From Paracoccus onchidii (lineage in GTDB: Bacteria > Pseudomonadota > Alphaproteobacteria > Rhodobacterales > Rhodobacteraceae): DNA of 64,000 bases. The stretch lies in the NCBI RefSeq assembly GCF_028294535.1, contig NZ_JAQBIE010000001.1, forward strand, positions 1-64,000, given 5' to 3'. Numbering within the stretch: the first letter of the stretch is position 1; every line of letters begins with the position of its first letter. A program made the translations under genes and the position numbers. Under the pieces are notes generated by a model. The model was given only the letters and a program-made list of their open reading frames with translations, was not told the DNA's origin and made no database searches. Shown here piece after piece: positions 62,608 to 64,000 of this stretch.

Positions 62608-63456
62608 TTATTTCTCCGTCTCGACAAGACCTTTGACGAACAGCTTTTGCATGCCGATGACAACCGCAACAGGCGGCAACATCGCCAGCACGGCCGTCGC
62701 CATGACCAGATGCCATTGGGGCAAACCATCTACCGCATCGGCCATGCGTTTGATGCCCGCCACGATGGTGTAATATTGCGCGTCAGTGGTGACGAGCAGC
62801 GGCCAGAGATACTGGTTCCAGCCATAGATGAACAGAATGACGAACAGTGCCGCCATATTGGTGCGCGACAATGGCAGCAGGATGTCGCGGAAGAACTTCA
62901 TGGGACCGGCGCCGTCGATGCGCGCGGCCTCGACCAGTTCGTCCGGCATGGTCAGGAATACCTGCCGAAACAGGAAGGTCGCCGTCGCACTGGCGATCAG
63001 CGGGATCGACAGACCGGCATAGCTGTTCAGCAGGCCCAACCCGGCAACGACCTGAAAGGTCGGCACGATCCGCACCTCGACCGGCAACATCAGCGTGATG
63101 AAGATGCACCAGAAAGCCAGGCCACGGAAAGGAAAGCGAAAATAGACGATCGCAAAGGCCGACAGGATCGAGATGGCGATCTTGCCGACCGCAATGGCAA
63201 GGGCCATGATCAGACTGTTCAGCATCATCCGCGCAACAGGCGGGGTGCCGCTGGTCGAGACACCGCTATCCAGCATCTTGCTGTAGTTTTCGACCAGATG
63301 GGGGCCGGGCCACATTGGGACCGTGCCCGACATGAAATCGGTGGCACTGTGGGTCGAGGCGACAAAGGCCACCCAGACCGGCAGCGCAACAACGACCACG
63401 CCAAGCACAAGGACCAGATGGGCCAGCAGGTTCAGACCGGGGCGGTTTTCGATCAT
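62608..63456 (-). CDS. ugpE: sn-glycerol-3-phosphate ABC transporter permease UgpE
   Basis: 282 residues, six membrane helices. [26 protein letters not shown] at the N-terminus, [30 protein letters not shown], and the EAA loop [23 protein letters not shown] that docks with Ugp[16 protein letters not shown] is typical of UgpE. Start overlaps the ugpA stop by one base (TGATG). Confidence 0.94.
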   Translation of the reverse strand: MIENRPGLNLLAHLVLVLGVVVVALPVWVAFVASTHSATDFMSGTVPMWPGPHLVENYSKMLDSGVSTSGTPPVARMMLNSLIMALAIAVGKIAISILSAFAIVYFRFPFRGLAFWCIFITLMLPVEVRIVPTFQVVAGLGLLNSYAGLSIPLIASATATFLFRQVFLTMPDELVEAARIDGAGPMKFFRDILLPLSRTNMAALFVILFIYGWNQYLWPLLVTTDAQYYTIVAGIKRMADAVDGLPQWHLVMATAVLAMLPPVAVVIGMQKLFVKGLVETEK

Positions 63457-64000
63457 CAGTATTCGACCTTCTTTTCGACCCAGCGGAACTGGATGACCGT
63501 CAGCGTGACGACCAGCAGCATCAGAACAACCGATTGCGCAGCCGAGCTGCCGATGTTCTGGCCGACGAAGCCGTCGAAATAGACCTTGTAGACCATGATA
63601 TTGGTTGCCTGCGCCGGACCGCCTTCGGTCGTGGCATCGATCACCCCGAAAGTGTCGAACATCGCATAGACGATATTCACGACCAGCAGGAAGAAGGTCG
63701 TGGGCGACAGTAGCGGAAAGGTGATGTCAAAGAAGCGCCGCACCGGACCCGCGCCGTCGATCGCCGCAGCCTCGCGAAGGCTGGCGGGAACGGCTTGAAG
63801 GCCCGCGACAAAGAACAGGAAATTGTAGCTGATCTGCTTCCACGCGCTGGCGACCACCACAAGGATCATCGCGTCGGTCTTGGAACTGATATGGTTCCAG
63901 TCATAGCCGATCACGTTCAGCACATAGGGCATCACGCCGATGGTCGGGTTGAAGATGAACCACCACAGGATACCTGCCACCGCCGGGGCCACCGCATAAG
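63456..64000 (-). CDS. ugpA: sn-glycerol-3-phosphate ABC transporter permease UgpA, C-terminal part
   Basis: About 181 codons, open to the right edge (upstream peptide [21 protein letters not shown]). [43 protein letters not shown] holds the EAA loop, and [26 protein letters not shown] the last helices. It is truncated by the window, not broken; the gene start and any ugpB lie beyond 64000. The operon order would be ugp(B)-A-E-C. Confidence 0.93.
   Translation of the reverse strand, partial: YAVAPAVAGILWWFIFNPTIGVMPYVLNVIGYDWNHISSKTDAMILVVVASAWKQISYNFLFFVAGLQAVPASLREAAAIDGAGPVRRFFDITFPLLSPTTFFLLVVNIVYAMFDTFGVIDATTEGGPAQATNIMVYKVYFDGFVGQNIGSSAAQSVVLMLLVVTLTVIQFRWVEKKVEY

Noticed and set aside
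1..64000. tRNA genes, insertion sequences, integrases or phage genes
   Set aside because: No cloverleaf sequences, transposase motifs, target-site duplications or phage-type proteins were recognised anywhere in the window.

Overview
The window is a chromosomal segment of an alphaproteobacterium of the Rhodobacteraceae, most like Paracoccus. The reasons are high GC content, a ctaC-ctaB-small ORF-ctaG-ctaE-SURF1 cytochrome aa3 cluster whose CtaC precursor resembles the Paracoccus protein, a divergent ccr/ecm pair of the ethylmalonyl-CoA pathway, MipZ instead of MinCD, and a lipoyl-fused PdhB. I see no tRNA, rRNA, insertion sequence, prophage or CRISPR array. About 95% is coding, and many genes are joined by ATGA or TGATG overlaps.

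Layout. 1-6.6 kb: a CoA-transferase fragment, a prephenate-dehydrogenase-like gene, topA, dprA and tldD. 6.8-14.3 kb: the cytochrome oxidase subunit/assembly cluster, followed by thrC, an M16 peptidase and a GNAT gene. 14.3-21.6 kb: a FAD oxidase, an FMN glutamate-synthase-like enzyme, apt, a flavin reductase, a GNAT gene, an EcsC protein and a RecD-like helicase. 21.9-25.4 kb: ccr and ecm, divergent. 25.4-30.9 kb (minus): a translation operon ffh-GNAT-GNAT-chorismate mutase-rpsP-small membrane ORF-rimM-trmD-rplS-rpmE. 31-39.5 kb: azoR/LysR, an AhpD-like protein, a DMT exporter, mipZ and an RND efflux pair. 39.6-43.7 kb (minus): ftsB-pdhA-pdhB-pdhC. 43.8-45.5 kb (minus): a DUF1127 gene, a ten-copy hairpin array and rlmJ. 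45.7-56.5 kb: mrp, then the mra/dcw wall cluster mraZ to murD. 56.4-64 kb: glycine betaine monooxygenase genes, a DUF475 membrane protein, an M4 protease with a putative emfourin-type inhibitor, and ugpAEC (ugpA cut by the edge).

The most striking element is at 44682-45121. Directly downstream of the DUF1127 gene and on the same strand are ten consecutive hairpins. Their stems differ in sequence but are kept complementary, and every loop carries UCCUCCUCCC. This is the signature of the CcsR/cuckoo small RNAs, known as four copies behind a DUF1127 gene (ccaF1) in Rhodobacter sphaeroides. Here the array has ten copies, with two extra motif-less spacer hairpins, and runs toward rlmJ with no obvious terminator. 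A possible heat-shock-sigma (RpoH-like) promoter precedes the DUF1127 gene. The loops resemble the anti-Shine-Dalgarno end of 16S rRNA, so the array may act as a stress-induced multivalent RNA that titrates or targets purine-rich ribosome-binding sites.
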